The notes under the pieces are model-generated. The model saw only the letters and a list, made by a program, of their open reading frames with translations, ran no database searches and was not told the DNA's origin. A stretch of DNA of 64,000 nt from Leifsonia shinshuensis (GTDB lineage: Bacteria; Actinomycetota; Actinomycetes; Actinomycetales; Microbacteriaceae): positions 2,666,001-2,730,000 of the forward strand of contig NZ_CP043641.1 in the NCBI RefSeq assembly GCF_014217625.1, given 5' to 3'. The translations under genes and the position numbers were made by a program. Shown in pieces: positions 7,364 through 15,849 of this stretch. Position 1 is the first letter of the stretch; every line of letters begins with the position of its first letter.

Positions 7364-9258
7364 GCGCGGTTACAGGTTCCGAGCTCGAACACGTCGACCT
7401 TGACGATGACGATGATGATCGGCCCTGGTATCGGAGTCCGAGCGTCCTGATCCCGATCGCTTCCGGCGTCGCATTCGTCGCTGGTTTGGTGTGCGAATGG
7501 ACTGGCGCGGAGACCGCCGGCCTGGTGCTGTTCTGGATCGGTCTGCTGCTGGGGGTGTACACCTTCGTGCCCGGCGCGTTGCGCAGACTTTTCACCAAGG
7601 GCAAGCTCGGCATCAGCCTACTGATGACAATCAGCGCCACCGGTGCGGTGATCCTCGGCTACGTCGAGGAGGCCGCGGCGTTGGCGTTCTTGTACTCCAT
7701 CGCGGAGGCGTTGGAAGACAAGGCGATGGACCGAGCGCGCGCAGGGCTTCGGGCGCTCTTGAAACTCGTGCCCGATACCGCATTGGTCAAACGCGGCGAC
7801 GCCACGACCGAGGTCGAAGCGAAGGACCTGCGCGTCGGTGACGTCCTCGTGGTGCGTCCGGGCGAACGGATCGCCACTGACGGCATCGTGCGAGCCGGGC
7901 GGAGCAGCCTGGACACCTCCGCAATCACGGGCGAGTCGATACCCGTCGAGGTCGAGCCCGGCACCGGCGTGTCGGCCGGGTCGATCAATACCACAGGCGT
8001 GCTCGAGGTCGAGGCCACTGCGGCCGGCACCGACAACTCACTCACTACGATCGTCGAGCTGGTCGAGCAGGCGCAGACCGAAAAAGGCGACCGAGCCCGC
8101 CTAGCCGACCGGATCGCCCGTCCCCTGGTCCCCGGTGTGATGATCCTCGCCGCGGTAGTCGGCGTTCTCGGGTCGCTGTTGAGCGGCGACCCCGATTTGT
8201 GGATCACCCGTGCCCTGGTCGTGCTCGTTGCTGCCTCGCCGTGTGCTCTGGCGATCGCCGTGCCGGTCACAGTCGTGTCCGCGATCGGCGCCGCCTCCAA
8301 GTTCGGCGTGGTCGTGAAGTCCGGGGCCGCGTTCGAGCGGTTCGGCGGCATCCGCCACCTCGCCGTCGACAAAACGGGCACCCTGACCCGCAATGAGCCC
8401 ACCGTGACCCGTGTCGTCACGACGGGCGCGACCGAGGATGAGGTGCTGGCCTGGGCGGCGAGCCTAGAGCGTCACAGTACGCACCCTCTCGCCACAGCGA
8501 TCACCAAGGCGGCACCCGACGCTCCCGCCGCTGAAAACGTCGCCGAGACCGCCGGGCACGGCATCGAGGGCACGCTCAATACTGCTCGTCTCGCGGTAGG
8601 CAGCCCGAGGTGGCTGGATGCTGGCACGCTGGGCGATGAGGTGCAGGCGATGGAGTCAGAGGGAATGACCGTCGTCATCGTCCACCGCAACGATCAGCCG
8701 GCCGGGGCGATCGGGGTGCGGGACGAGCTCCGCCCCGAGGTACCGGAAGTGATCGCCACGCTCAACCGCCGCGGGATCGGAGTCACGATGCTCACCGGCG
8801 ACAACGCCCGCACCGCCGCGGCACTCGCCGCCCAGGCCGGCATCAACGACGTGCGCGCCGAGCTCCGTCCCGAGGACAAGGCCGCCGCCGTCATGGACCT
8901 GTCGAAGTCCAAGCCCACAGCCATGATCGGAGACGGTATCAACGACGCCCCCGCTCTCGCGGCCGCCGACGTGGGCATCGCGATGGGAGCTAAGGGCGCC
9001 GATGCGGCGATCGAGTCCGCCGATATCGCCTTCACCGGCCACGATCTGCGCCTCATTCCACAGGCCATCGACCACGCCCGTCGCGGACGTAGCATCATCA
9101 ACCAGAACGTTGTGTTGTCCATCGTGATCATCGCGGTCCTGCTGCCGCTGGCGATCACCGGCGTTCTCGGGCTCGCTGCAGTCGTGCTCGTGCACGAGGT
9201 CGCGGAGGTCGTCGTCATTCTCAACGGGCTCCGCGCAGCACGGCGGGAGAAGGCATGA
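7360..9258 (+). CDS. Heavy-metal P1B-type ATPase with SPC motif (P1B-4-like)
   Basis: The 632-residue pump has the phosphorylation motif DKTGTLT near residue 337, TGES in the actuator domain, and MIGDGINDAPALAAADVGIA in the hinge. The membrane metal motif is SPC (about residues 293-295), not the CPC of classical CadA. SPC marks the P1B-4 group, whose members move Co, Fe or sometimes Cd/Zn. There is no Cys-x2-Cys N-terminal domain; the N-terminus instead has a run of aspartates at 15-20. The C-terminal HEVAEVVVILNGLR matches the HEGxT-like helix of P1B-4 pumps. Regulation by CmtR suggests Cd/Pb export. The metal is inferred. Confidence 0.87.
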   Translation: MSAVTGSELEHVDLDDDDDDRPWYRSPSVLIPIASGVAFVAGLVCEWTGAETAGLVLFWIGLLLGVYTFVPGALRRLFTKGKLGISLLMTISATGAVILGYVEEAAALAFLYSIAEALEDKAMDRARAGLRALLKLVPDTALVKRGDATTEVEAKDLRVGDVLVVRPGERIATDGIVRAGRSSLDTSAITGESIPVEVEPGTGVSAGSINTTGVLEVEATAAGTDNSLTTIVELVEQAQTEKGDRARLADRIARPLVPGVMILAAVVGVLGSLLSGDPDLWITRALVVLVAASPCALAIAVPVTVVSAIGAASKFGVVVKSGAAFERFGGIRHLAVDKTGTLTRNEPTVTRVVTTGATEDEVLAWAASLERHSTHPLATAITKAAPDAPAAENVAETAGHGIEGTLNTARLAVGSPRWLDAGTLGDEVQAMESEGMTVVIVHRNDQPAGAIGVRDELRPEVPEVIATLNRRGIGVTMLTGDNARTAAALAAQAGINDVRAELRPEDKAAAVMDLSKSKPTAMIGDGINDAPALAAADVGIAMGAKGADAAIESADIAFTGHDLRLIPQAIDHARRGRSIINQNVVLSIVIIAVLLPLAITGVLGLAAVVLVHEVAEVVVILNGLRAARREKA

Positions 9259-9455
9259 CTGGCTCCGCTCTCATACCGCCGGGCGCGGATTCCGTTGAGC
9301 TACGCTCTCCCCGCATTGATGGGGCGACGGTGCGGCGGGCATTGTTCCTTCTTGCCTGCGGCGTCGCGGGCGGCGGCGCGCTGCTCGACCAAGCCAGCAA
9401 AGCCCGCGCCGCCGTCGAACACAGAGATCACCGCATCGCGACTGTGGGCTCATGA
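9255..9455 (+). pseudogene. Short coupled ORF, probable LspA (signal peptidase II) N-terminal remnant
   Basis: A 66-residue reading frame overlaps the ATPase stop and the cadD start by four bases each, so it is inside a translationally coupled chain. Its middle, RRALFLLACGVAGGG then LLDQASKARA, looks like the first membrane helix and DQxxK motif of prolipoprotein signal peptidase. All the catalytic part is missing. LspA genes often accompany heavy-metal ATPase operons, so a deletion remnant kept for coupling is the simplest reading. It could alternatively be a small membrane protein of its own. Confidence 0.45.
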
Positions 9456-10054
9456 TCCTGTCGTCGGTACTGCAGGCGATCGGCCTCTTCATGGCCACGA
9501 ACATTGACGATATCATTGTGCTTTCGCTGTTCTTCGCCCGAGGCTCCGGCCAGCGAGGAACCACAAGCCGCATCCTGATCGGACAGTACCTCGGATTCAT
9601 CGGCATCCTGAGCGCGTCCGTTCTTGTTGCACTCGGCGCTGGGACATTCCTCCCACCACAGGTCATTCCCTACTTCGGACTAATCCCGCTGGCGTTGGGT
9701 CTGCGGGCTGCATGGCAGGCCTGGCGCAAGCGCGAAGACGACGATGACGCAAAGGTCGAGGGTAAGAAGGTCGCTGTGTGGACCGTGGCCGGTGTGACCT
9801 TCGCAAACGGCGGCGACAACATCGGCGTCTATGTCCCGGTCTTCCTCAGCGTCGGTCCAGCAGCCACCATTGCATACTGCGTCGTGTTCCTGGTCCTAGT
9901 TGCTTCCCTCATTGGCCTAGCCAAGTTCGTCACCACCCGCCGACCGATCGCGGAACTCCTCGAACGATGGGAACACGTCCTGTTCCCCGTCGTCCTCATC
10001 GGCCTGGGGATCTTCATCCTCGTGAGCGGCGGCGCTTTCGGCATTCCGACGTAG
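9452..10054 (+). CDS. cadD: CadD-family cadmium resistance transporter
   Basis: The 200-residue membrane protein begins MILSSVLQAIGLFMATNIDD and has the family features NIDDIIVLSLFFAR near residue 17 and FANGGDNIGVYVPVF near 116, both conserved acidic/Asn-rich membrane segments of CadD transporters. Five or six hydrophobic helices are separated by a charged loop with KREDDDDAK around residue 92. It should move Cd(II), perhaps Zn(II), out of the cell alongside the P-type pump. It is the last gene of the cmtR operon. Confidence 0.88.
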   Translation: MILSSVLQAIGLFMATNIDDIIVLSLFFARGSGQRGTTSRILIGQYLGFIGILSASVLVALGAGTFLPPQVIPYFGLIPLALGLRAAWQAWRKREDDDDAKVEGKKVAVWTVAGVTFANGGDNIGVYVPVFLSVGPAATIAYCVVFLVLVASLIGLAKFVTTRRPIAELLERWEHVLFPVVLIGLGIFILVSGGAFGIPT

Positions 10055-10180
10055 ATCCTAGGTATCCAGTCCCTATCGACCCATCGGGCGACCCGGCCTG
10101 CGCGGCTGCCGGCAACCACCGCGAGTTCACTTCACCGACCGCGTCGCCCCCGTCTCACGCGAAGGCAAAAGCTGAATGGA

Positions 10181-10205
10181 GCCGCGAGCGGCACCTCGTT
10201 TTTAG
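10181..10205 (+). terminator. Probable terminator after cadD
   Basis: gccgc-ga-gcggc forms a short stem and is followed within a few bases by five T residues at 10199-10203. It lies 127 bp after the cadD stop. The stem is only five pairs. Confidence 0.4.
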
Positions 10206-10254
10206 ATTGTTCGTCTGCCTGGCCGGTTGATCGTAGTTCGCTCCCGCGGGCTAC

Positions 10255-10319
10255 GTGCCGGGCTTTCGCGGCATATCCTCACTCGCTTCGCTCCCTCCGG
10301 TATTCCACGGTCCCGGCAC
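10255..10319 (-). repeat. 65-bp repeat with inverted ends, copy 1
   Basis: The element starts gtgccggg and ends cccggcac (perfect 8-bp terminal inversion) and contains an internal self-complementary part around ggagcgaagcgag. Copies 2 (12228-12292) and 3 (25194-25258) are in the opposite orientation and differ from this one at a single base seen (gcgaagcg against gcgcagcg). Copies 1 and 2 therefore flank the parB-like gene as inverted repeats. Confidence 0.85.
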
Positions 10320-10394
10320 TGCGCCCCGCACCCGCTCACCCTCGATCCCCTTGCCAGACAGGCGAACAAGAACAGTTGAAGGGATCACAGAACC

Positions 10395-11794
10395 ATGAGC
10401 GACACACCCACCGCGGGCACCATCGAACACCTCAACCCGCACACCCTCACCCTTGAGGACAACGTGCGCCCCTCCGCACCGATCACCCCGGCGTTCGTGC
10501 AGTCAATCAAGGAGAATGGGGTCCTCACCCCCGTACTTGCCCACCGCGACAGCGACGGCCAGGTCACCGTCCGTGCCGGACAGCGTCGAGTCTTCGCCGC
10601 CCGCGAAGCAGGACTTACGACCATTCCCGTCTACCTCGTAGACGCCGACGAGGTCCCTTCGGAGCGGATCGTGCAGCAGATGGTCGAGAACGACCAGCGC
10701 GAAGCCCTCACCGACAGCGACCGGGCCGCCGCGTTCCAACAACTCGCGTTCGAAGGCCTCTCCGTGACCGCGATCGCGCGACGTACCGGGACGAAGCAGA
10801 AGGAAGTCAAGACCGCGTTGGCTGTGGTCGAGACCAGGCTGCGGCGTCCGCGATCCAGGAGCACCAGCTCACCCTGGACCAGGCGGCGGTGCTGATCGAG
10901 TTCGACGGCGACGCAGAAATCCGTGCCGATCTGATCCAGGTCGCAACCACCGACCCCGCCCAGTTCGTCCACGCGGCTCAGCGGGCACGCGACGAGAAGG
11001 CCCGCGCCAGAACCAAGGCGGACGCGGAAGCAGACCTGGTCGCACGGGGCTACTTGATCCTGGACTCGGACCCCGGTTACTACGACACGGAGTACACCCG
11101 AATCAGCGAACTCCTGACCACCGACGACCAACGCGTCACCGCCGAACACATCGAGAACCTGGACGGACGAGCCGCCCACGTCCGGGTCTACGCAGACGGT
11201 GACGCCAACATCAGCTACTTCCTCCGGGACGCGAACGCGGCCGGGTTCCACACCTACGGCGGGAGCCAGCCCAAGTCCGGCCCGATGACCGACGAGGAGA
11301 AGGCCGAGCGGCGCACACTGATCGCCAACAACAAGGCGTGGGCATCCGCCGAGACCGTCCGCCGCGAATGGCTCGCCACACTCCTCTCCCGCAAGGCCCT
11401 CCCCAAGGATGCGGCGGTCGTGATCGCGAAGGGTCTCACCATCCACCGGCAGGCGATCAGCACCGCCACCCGAGACGGGAACGAGCTCGCACACCACCTG
11501 CTCGGGCTGGAGCCGTCCGGCTACTTCGGGAACGACAAGCTCGCGGCGCTGATCGAGCAGTCCCCGGCCAAAGCACAGCACGTCGCCCTCGCAGTCGTGC
11601 TCGGAGCGTGCGAATCCGTCACCCGCAAACAGACCTGGCGGTACCCGTCGTCCACCGACGCCGACTATTTCACCCTGCTCGCCGGCTGGGGGTACAACCT
11701 CAGCGACGTTGAGCAGATCGTGACCGCTGGCGAGTCTGCCAATGCGGAAGGAGACGCAGCTTCGGTCAACGCGGAGCCGAGCGCAGGCGACTGA
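10395..11794 (+). pseudogene. ParB/RepB-like partition protein gene with a one-base frameshift
   Basis: The first frame (from 10395) encodes a ParB N-terminal nuclease-like domain: NVRPSAPITPAFVQSIKENG, VRAGQRRVFAAREAGL and QQMVENDQREALTDSDRAAA, then an HTH with GLSVTAIARRTGTKQKEVKT. Protein similarity continues in another frame from about 10841 (AASAIQEHQLTLDQAAVLIE) to 11794. One inserted A at gagaccaggct (about 10829-10839) would join both parts into one protein of about 466 residues. Either the gene is inactivated or one base was lost in sequencing. No ParA gene is nearby. The protein could be a plasmid-type ParB or an ICE regulator. Confidence 0.8.
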
Positions 11795-11806
11795 TCACGC
11801 TAGACG

Positions 11807-11836
11807 GAAGCGGGCCCCGCGAACCGGGCCCGCTTC
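11807..11836. terminator. Bidirectional terminator hairpin
   Basis: A perfect 11-bp inverted repeat, gaagcgggccc and gggcccgcttc, with an 8-base loop lies between the convergent parB-like gene and the minus-strand small ORF. Its position between convergent genes suggests it serves both. Confidence 0.7.
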
Positions 11837-11849
11837 TCGTTCTGAGCGG

Positions 11850-12152
11850 TCAGGACAGTTCTCTACTTGTCGCCCCGACCGTCGAGGGACCGACGACCGG
11901 ACCTCCCCGCTGCGCCACCCGGTTGAAGGCCACGAACGGCACACACGCCGTCTCGGCCGTCAGCGCCGCCAGCCGGCCGATCGGCGTGCGCGGATCGGAG
12001 GCTATCGCCCATCCATCGACGGCGTACCGGCCAACCGTCTCGATGCACTCCCGCTTCTCCTCCGCCGACGGGCTCGTCGAGCCAACCACCCCGATCAGTC
12101 CGCCCTGCAGGTCCGGACCCATGTTTCTCGTGTCGATGATGAATACCCGCAT
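11850..12152 (-). CDS. Small conserved protein of unknown function (inside duplicated region)
   Basis: A 100-residue reading frame starts MRVFIIDTRNMGPDLQGGLI with GGGGAG nine bases upstream. It contains EEKRECIETVGRYAVDGWAI and a hydrophobic patch AALTAETACVPFVAFNRV. No family is recognised. A longer open frame to 12404 exists but passes through the structured 65-bp repeat and is not favoured. The N-terminal 70 or so codons are duplicated at 24.9-25.1 kb with very few changes. Confidence 0.5.
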   Translation of the reverse strand: MRVFIIDTRNMGPDLQGGLIGVVGSTSPSAEEKRECIETVGRYAVDGWAIASDPRTPIGRLAALTAETACVPFVAFNRVAQRGGPVVGPSTVGATSRELS

Positions 12153-12372
12153 CCTGATCACTCCCCTGGTCGATCGTTTTGTTTGCCTTTCCGGCGGGGA
12201 GATCAGTGGCGAGTGGAAGGTGCCGAAGTGCCGGGACCGTGGAATACCGGAGGGAGCGCAGCGAGTGAGGATATGCCGCGAAAGCCCGGCACGGAAGCAC
12301 CGGGAACGAGCTACGATCGGGCGGCGGAAAGACACACAAACCGTCAAAGGCAGCGCCGCCGGAGGCGGCTCC
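11926..12372. repeat. 447-bp repeat, copy 1
   Basis: Positions 11926-12372 are nearly identical to 24892-25338 with no length change; the differences I see include c/t at 11931 and 11937. The repeat carries most of the small minus-strand gene and one 65-bp element and ends in a hairpin (gccgcc-gga-ggcggc, 12355-12369). Confidence 0.9.
12228..12292 (+). repeat. 65-bp repeat with inverted ends, copy 2
   Basis: Starts gtgccggg and ends cccggcac, opposite in orientation to copy 1 at 10255-10319. It lies just upstream of the small minus-strand gene and is part of the 447-bp repeat. Confidence 0.85.
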
Positions 12373-12535
12373 ACGCCTCGTTCAGCCAATAGACGCACGA
12401 GCACTTCAGCGGCGACCTCCGACGCCCCTGAGTGCTTATGTCGTGTGAGGTCACCTGCAAGCGATCGACTGTGCTCAACGCCAGTACCATTTCGGGCGCT
12501 CGACCACCGCTAACGGAGGGGACGTTCCGGGTCAG

Positions 12536-13197
12536 CTAGCGATCGTGCTCGCTTGGGCCCTCAAGCACCATCCCGACGGACGTCGCACAGGCGTCGCCCT
12601 TCCACGCCTCGAGACCTTCACGAACGGCAAAGATCGCGATGACCTGGGCCACGATCGCGTCTGCCCACCACCAGCCAAAGGCGGTGTTCAAGAGCAGCCC
12701 GATCAGGACGGCCGCCGAAAGGTATGTGCAGATCAGTGTCTGCTTCGAGTCGGCGACAGCGGTCGCAGAGCCGAGTTCCCGCCCGGCGCGGCGCTCGACG
12801 AGTGAAAGGAAGGGCATGATCACGACGCTGAGTGCAGTGAGAACCATCCCGACAACCGAGTGCTTAACATCGACCGCGCCGACAAGGGAGAGCACCGAAT
12901 TCACAGTCACGTAGACCGCAAGCGCGAAGAAGGCCACAGCGATAACCCGCAGGGTGCCTTTCTCCCATCTTTCCGGGTCTTTTCGGTGAATTGCCATGCG
13001 ACTGCCACCGCGGAAAGCACCTCGATGGTGGAGTCCAGGCCGAAGCCGACCAGTGCGGCCGAAGATGCGGCGCTACCTGCGATGATCGCCACGACGGCTT
13101 CGACGAGGTTGTACCCGATCGTGACCGAGACGATCCATCGGATCCGACGATGCAAAAGGTCGCGGCGGGAATCAGTGAGTGCGGTTGTCGTCGTCAT
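12536..13197 (-). pseudogene. CDF-like cation transporter gene, one-base frameshift
   Basis: Two overlapping frames together match the intact paralogue at 28683-29360. The first (start 13197, MTTTTALTDSRRDLLHRRIR) gives the first membrane helices with GFGLDSTIEVLSAVAVAWQF. The second (to 12536) gives KDPERWEKGTLRVIA to the end with ATAVADSKQTLICTYLS. Restoring one C in ttcaccgaaaagac (near 12980) would rejoin WQFT to RKDPERW. The intact protein would be a cation-diffusion-facilitator-like pump of about 220 residues, coupled by ATGA to the ArsR gene. Real inactivation and a homopolymer sequencing error cannot be told apart here. Confidence 0.8.
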
Positions 13198-13538
13198 GCG
13201 CAGTTGCACTCCGCACCCTCGCAGCAGCCGGGCTCAATGTAGAGGACCACGCGAAGTAGCTCGTCGAGTGCAGGGGCGATGTGTCCGTCGGCGAGCCGAT
13301 ACCAGGTACGGCGGCCATCTGGGATCGCCTCGACAAGGCCGCAGCCGCGTAGACAGGCCAGCTGATTCGACATGACCTGACGGCTCACGTCTAGGGCATC
13401 CGCGAGGTCAGAGGGGTATGCCGGCGCCTCCCGCAGGGCCAGAAGGATGCCCACGCGGGTGGTGTCAGACAGCGCGTGTCCGAAGCGGGCGAGAGCGGCG
13501 GTGTGCGTGATGGTCGCCGCCGGTGTAGCGATGCTCAT
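13194..13538 (-). CDS. CmtR-like ArsR-family metal sensor
   Basis: This 114-residue winged-helix repressor carries DVSRQVMSNQLACLRGCGLV, giving CmtR-like cysteines at residues 62 and 66, and a C-terminal cluster CC (105-106), C111 and C113. A cysteine-rich thiolate site of this kind suits Cd(II) or Pb(II). It starts at an ATG 11 bp from a strong inverted repeat and overlaps the downstream CDF gene by four bases. A close paralogue at 29357-29700 is frameshifted, so this may be the only working copy of the pair. Confidence 0.85.
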   Translation of the reverse strand: MSIATPAATITHTAALARFGHALSDTTRVGILLALREAPAYPSDLADALDVSRQVMSNQLACLRGCGLVEAIPDGRRTWYRLADGHIAPALDELLRVVLYIEPGCCEGAECNCA

Positions 13539-13548
13539 TACATGAGCG

Positions 13549-13580
13549 TACAGCGAAGCATGAATTAACGCATCGCTGTA
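13549..13580. promoter_or_regulatory. ArsR-family operator upstream of the metal-sensor/CDF pair
   Basis: A perfect inverted repeat tacagcga (13549-13556) and tcgctgta (13573-13580) lies just upstream of the repressor start. A related dyad, tacagcgattgctgta, is upstream of the paralogous cluster at 30032-30047, which supports a shared recognition half-site TACAGC. Confidence 0.6.
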
Positions 13581-13603
13581 CTATTCCGTTCTGCGCGGCG
13601 GCT

Positions 13604-14599
13604 CTAGAGACCCGAGTAGGTGTGGAGGCCCTTGAAGAAGACGTTGACGATGCCGAAGTTGAACAGCACCGCCGCGAAGCCGATGATCGCGAGCCAGGCG
13701 GAGCGCGATCCGCGCCAGCCGCGGGTCGCTCGGGCGTGGATGTAGCCGGCGTAGATCACCCAGATGATGAAGGTCCAGACCTCCTTGGTGTCCCAGCCCC
13801 AATAGCGCCCCCAGGCCGCGGAGGCCCAGATGGCTCCGGCGATCAGCGTGAATGTCCAGGCGATGAAGCCGACGATGTTGATCCGGTAGGCCAGGTTCTC
13901 CAGAGCGACAGCACTGGGGAGAGTGGCCAGGAACTTGAACTGTTGCGGACGCGACTCCGCTACCTGCCGCTCACGCCGGTACTGCAGCAATTGCAGCCCG
14001 GACAACGCGAACCCGAGAGCGAAGAACGCCGTGCCCAGCACGGCCACGATGATGTGGATCACCAGCCAGTACGACTGCAACGCCGGCTGCAGCGGGACCA
14101 CCGGGACGTAGTACCGCAGGAGCGCGATCCCCTGGAGCACCAGCACCAGGCCGACGATGAACGTGCCGAGGTACTTGATGTCCCACTTCAGGTTGGCGAC
14201 CAGGAAGACGCCGATGATGACCAGCGTGCCGGTCATCGAGAACTCCCACATGTTCGCCCACGGGACCCGGGCAGCGGCGATCCCGCGCAACCCTGTTGCC
14301 ACGAAATGGAACGCGAAGCCCGCGATCGTCAGCCCGAACGCCCAGCGGAGGACGCTGCGGGCAGCACGAGTAGGTGCATCTGTCGAGGACTTTGGGAGAT
14401 CGGCGGGCTCTTCGCCGATCACGAGCGCGGTGCTCGGCAGTGTCGCCGCAGTGCGCCGCGCGACCACGCTGGGGACGGTCGCTGTCGCGTCGGCTCCGCG
14501 TCTGGCCAGGTCGGTGGAGAAGACCACGAAGGAGGCGGTGTACAAGCCCATTGCGACGTAGAGCGCCACTGTCGAGAGCGCGGACAGGACGTCGGTCAT
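13604..14599 (-). CDS. ccsB: Cytochrome c biogenesis protein CcsB/ResC
   Basis: The 331-residue membrane protein begins MTDVLSALSTVALYVAMGLY. The frame extends upstream only as a shadow of lspA, and the ATG at 14599 overlaps the lspA stop by four bases. The haem-handling signature WGRYWGWDTKEVWTFIIW lies near residue 270, with several conserved histidines (FAFHFVATG, WLVIHIIVAV, GYIHAR). CcsB works with ResB/CcsA to deliver haem outside the membrane for c-type cytochromes. No ResB partner is in the window, so it must use the host's, or this copy has another haem role. Confidence 0.88.
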   Translation of the reverse strand: MTDVLSALSTVALYVAMGLYTASFVVFSTDLARRGADATATVPSVVARRTAATLPSTALVIGEEPADLPKSSTDAPTRAARSVLRWAFGLTIAGFAFHFVATGLRGIAAARVPWANMWEFSMTGTLVIIGVFLVANLKWDIKYLGTFIVGLVLVLQGIALLRYYVPVVPLQPALQSYWLVIHIIVAVLGTAFFALGFALSGLQLLQYRRERQVAESRPQQFKFLATLPSAVALENLAYRINIVGFIAWTFTLIAGAIWASAAWGRYWGWDTKEVWTFIIWVIYAGYIHARATRGWRGSRSAWLAIIGFAAVLFNFGIVNVFFKGLHTYSGL

Positions 14600-15177
14600 G
14601 AGCCGGCCACCGCGCTCTGGTCGGCCGAGGCGTCGATGACAGGGCTCTGGGTTCGGCGGTGTTGGAGCGTCGCGACCAGCAAGGCTGCTGCGATGCCGCC
14701 GACGGTGAGGACGTCGGCGAGGTTGAAGATGGCGAACCAGCTGATGGAGAAGTAGTCGACGACGGCACCGCTGAGAACTCCGTGCTCGCCGCGGAAGGCG
14801 CGGTCGACCATGTTCCCCCAACCGCCACCGACGGCGATCGCCAGCAACACTGTCAGGGTCGGGTTCTCTCCTCGGATCACGCGTCGGACGATCCAGGCAG
14901 TGAGGACGGTGAGGATGATGAGGATTCCAGCTGCCAGCAGCGGACCGACTCGGGCGCCGAGTCCGAATGCAGCACCCGGGTTCAGAACCAGGCGAAGGTC
15001 CACCGTTGGGATCACCGACGGCATCGGCTGGCCATACGGGAGTGTGAGGATGGCGATGCCCTTGGCTGCTTGGTCTGCGGCGATCGCGAGAAGGCCCGCG
15101 GTCAGCGTCCGCAGCGCCAATCGTCGCCGATTCACGACGCGAGCGCTCGTCGTCGCTGAGGCTTGGTTAGTCAACAT
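14596..15177 (-). CDS. lspA: Lipoprotein signal peptidase (signal peptidase II)
   Basis: The 193-residue membrane protein has the DQAAKGIAI motif after the first helix, RLVLNPGAAFGLG near residue 65 and the catalytic pair of aspartates in NMVDRAFRG and IFNLADVL. It cleaves signal peptides of prolipoproteins after the lipid cysteine. It overlaps ccsB by four bases and the lipoprotein gene by seven. A second, mobile LspA in a metal island fits known pairings of LspA paralogues with cadmium or lead resistance (for example PbrC). Whether it prefers island lipoproteins is inference. Confidence 0.92.
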   Translation of the reverse strand: MLTNQASATTSARVVNRRRLALRTLTAGLLAIAADQAAKGIAILTLPYGQPMPSVIPTVDLRLVLNPGAAFGLGARVGPLLAAGILIILTVLTAWIVRRVIRGENPTLTVLLAIAVGGGWGNMVDRAFRGEHGVLSGAVVDYFSISWFAIFNLADVLTVGGIAAALLVATLQHRRTQSPVIDASADQSAVAGS

Positions 15178-15596
15178 AGGGTGGTCAGCGCCTTCATCTG
15201 TTCGGAGAGCTTCTTGGTGAGGACGTCGGAGCTGGTGCCCGTTGTCGACCCGATGGACTCGGCCTTCAGCACGGGAATGAGTTGGTCGATCGTGTCGACC
15301 ACGTTCTGAACAGCGGTCTTCTGCTCGCCCACGGGGATTTGGTCAGCGATCGGTCCCAGAATCGTGCGGGCGGCTTTCAGCTGATCGATGGCAGCAGCAG
15401 GGTCGAGTACCGCCGACTTCAGGGCGGCATCGATGTCGGCGGCTACCTTGTCGGTGATCGGCGTGACCAAGGAGCAGGCAGCGTTCTGGGCCTGTTTGGA
15501 TACTGTGTCCCCGATCGAGCAGCCGGAGAGGAAGAGCGGTGCCGTCAGCGCGACCGCTGTCGCGGCGACGAGGACTGGCCGGGTGGGAGTGGACAT
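15171..15596 (-). CDS. Small lipoprotein of unknown function
   Basis: A 141-residue protein has a clear lipobox (LFLSGC, lipid cysteine at 26) followed by a mostly helical domain with ADIDAALKSAVLDPAAAIDQ and a C-terminal cysteine. No family is recognised. It lies directly before lspA and overlaps it, so it is an obvious substrate candidate for that peptidase. It is 13 bp downstream of the small 79-residue gene. Confidence 0.7.
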   Translation of the reverse strand: MSTPTRPVLVAATAVALTAPLFLSGCSIGDTVSKQAQNAACSLVTPITDKVAADIDAALKSAVLDPAAAIDQLKAARTILGPIADQIPVGEQKTAVQNVVDTIDQLIPVLKAESIGSTTGTSSDVLTKKLSEQMKALTTLC

Positions 15597-15609
15597 GGCT
15601 TGTCTCGAT

Positions 15610-15849
15610 TCAATGGGTTGGTCGATGACGCTTGATGATCCGGATGAGCGTGTCGATGTCGTCGCTTAGTCCTTCGAGCTCCGCTGCAGAGGCGGTGGGT
15701 CTGCGGCGGAAGACCTGAAGTTGAGCGGAAGTCGCGGTTGCGGCCTCTATCAGCTCCCGATAGACAGCCGGTGGGATGGTCTCGTGAGCTTTTGGCGTCT
15801 TCCATAACCGCAGCATCTGGCGACGAATGCGGCGATTCCCCAACCTCAT
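15610..15849 (-). CDS. Small helical cytoplasmic protein of unknown function
   Basis: A 79-residue basic, helical protein (MRLGNRRIRRQMLRLWKTPK near the start, ending TLIRIIKRHRPTH). The start is either ATG at 15849 or a GTG three codons earlier, and both overlap the stop of the DsbA-like gene. No membrane segment or known family is visible. Placement in a gapless six-gene operon supports it being real. Confidence 0.55.
   Translation of the reverse strand: MRLGNRRIRRQMLRLWKTPKAHETIPPAVYRELIEAATATSAQLQVFRRRPTASAAELEGLSDDIDTLIRIIKRHRPTH

Larger units (their letters stand above)
10055..10394. other. Gap between cadD and the parB unit
   Basis: This 340-bp gap holds a terminator-like hairpin (10181-10205) and one copy of the 65-bp inverted-end repeat (10255-10319). 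No gene is visible. The sequence from 10320 should contain the promoter of the parB-like gene. Confidence 0.6.

Noticed and set aside
12153..12404. N-terminal extension of the small minus-strand gene to 12404
   Set aside because: It would run through the structured 65-bp repeat; the ATG at 12152 has a good GGGGAG site.
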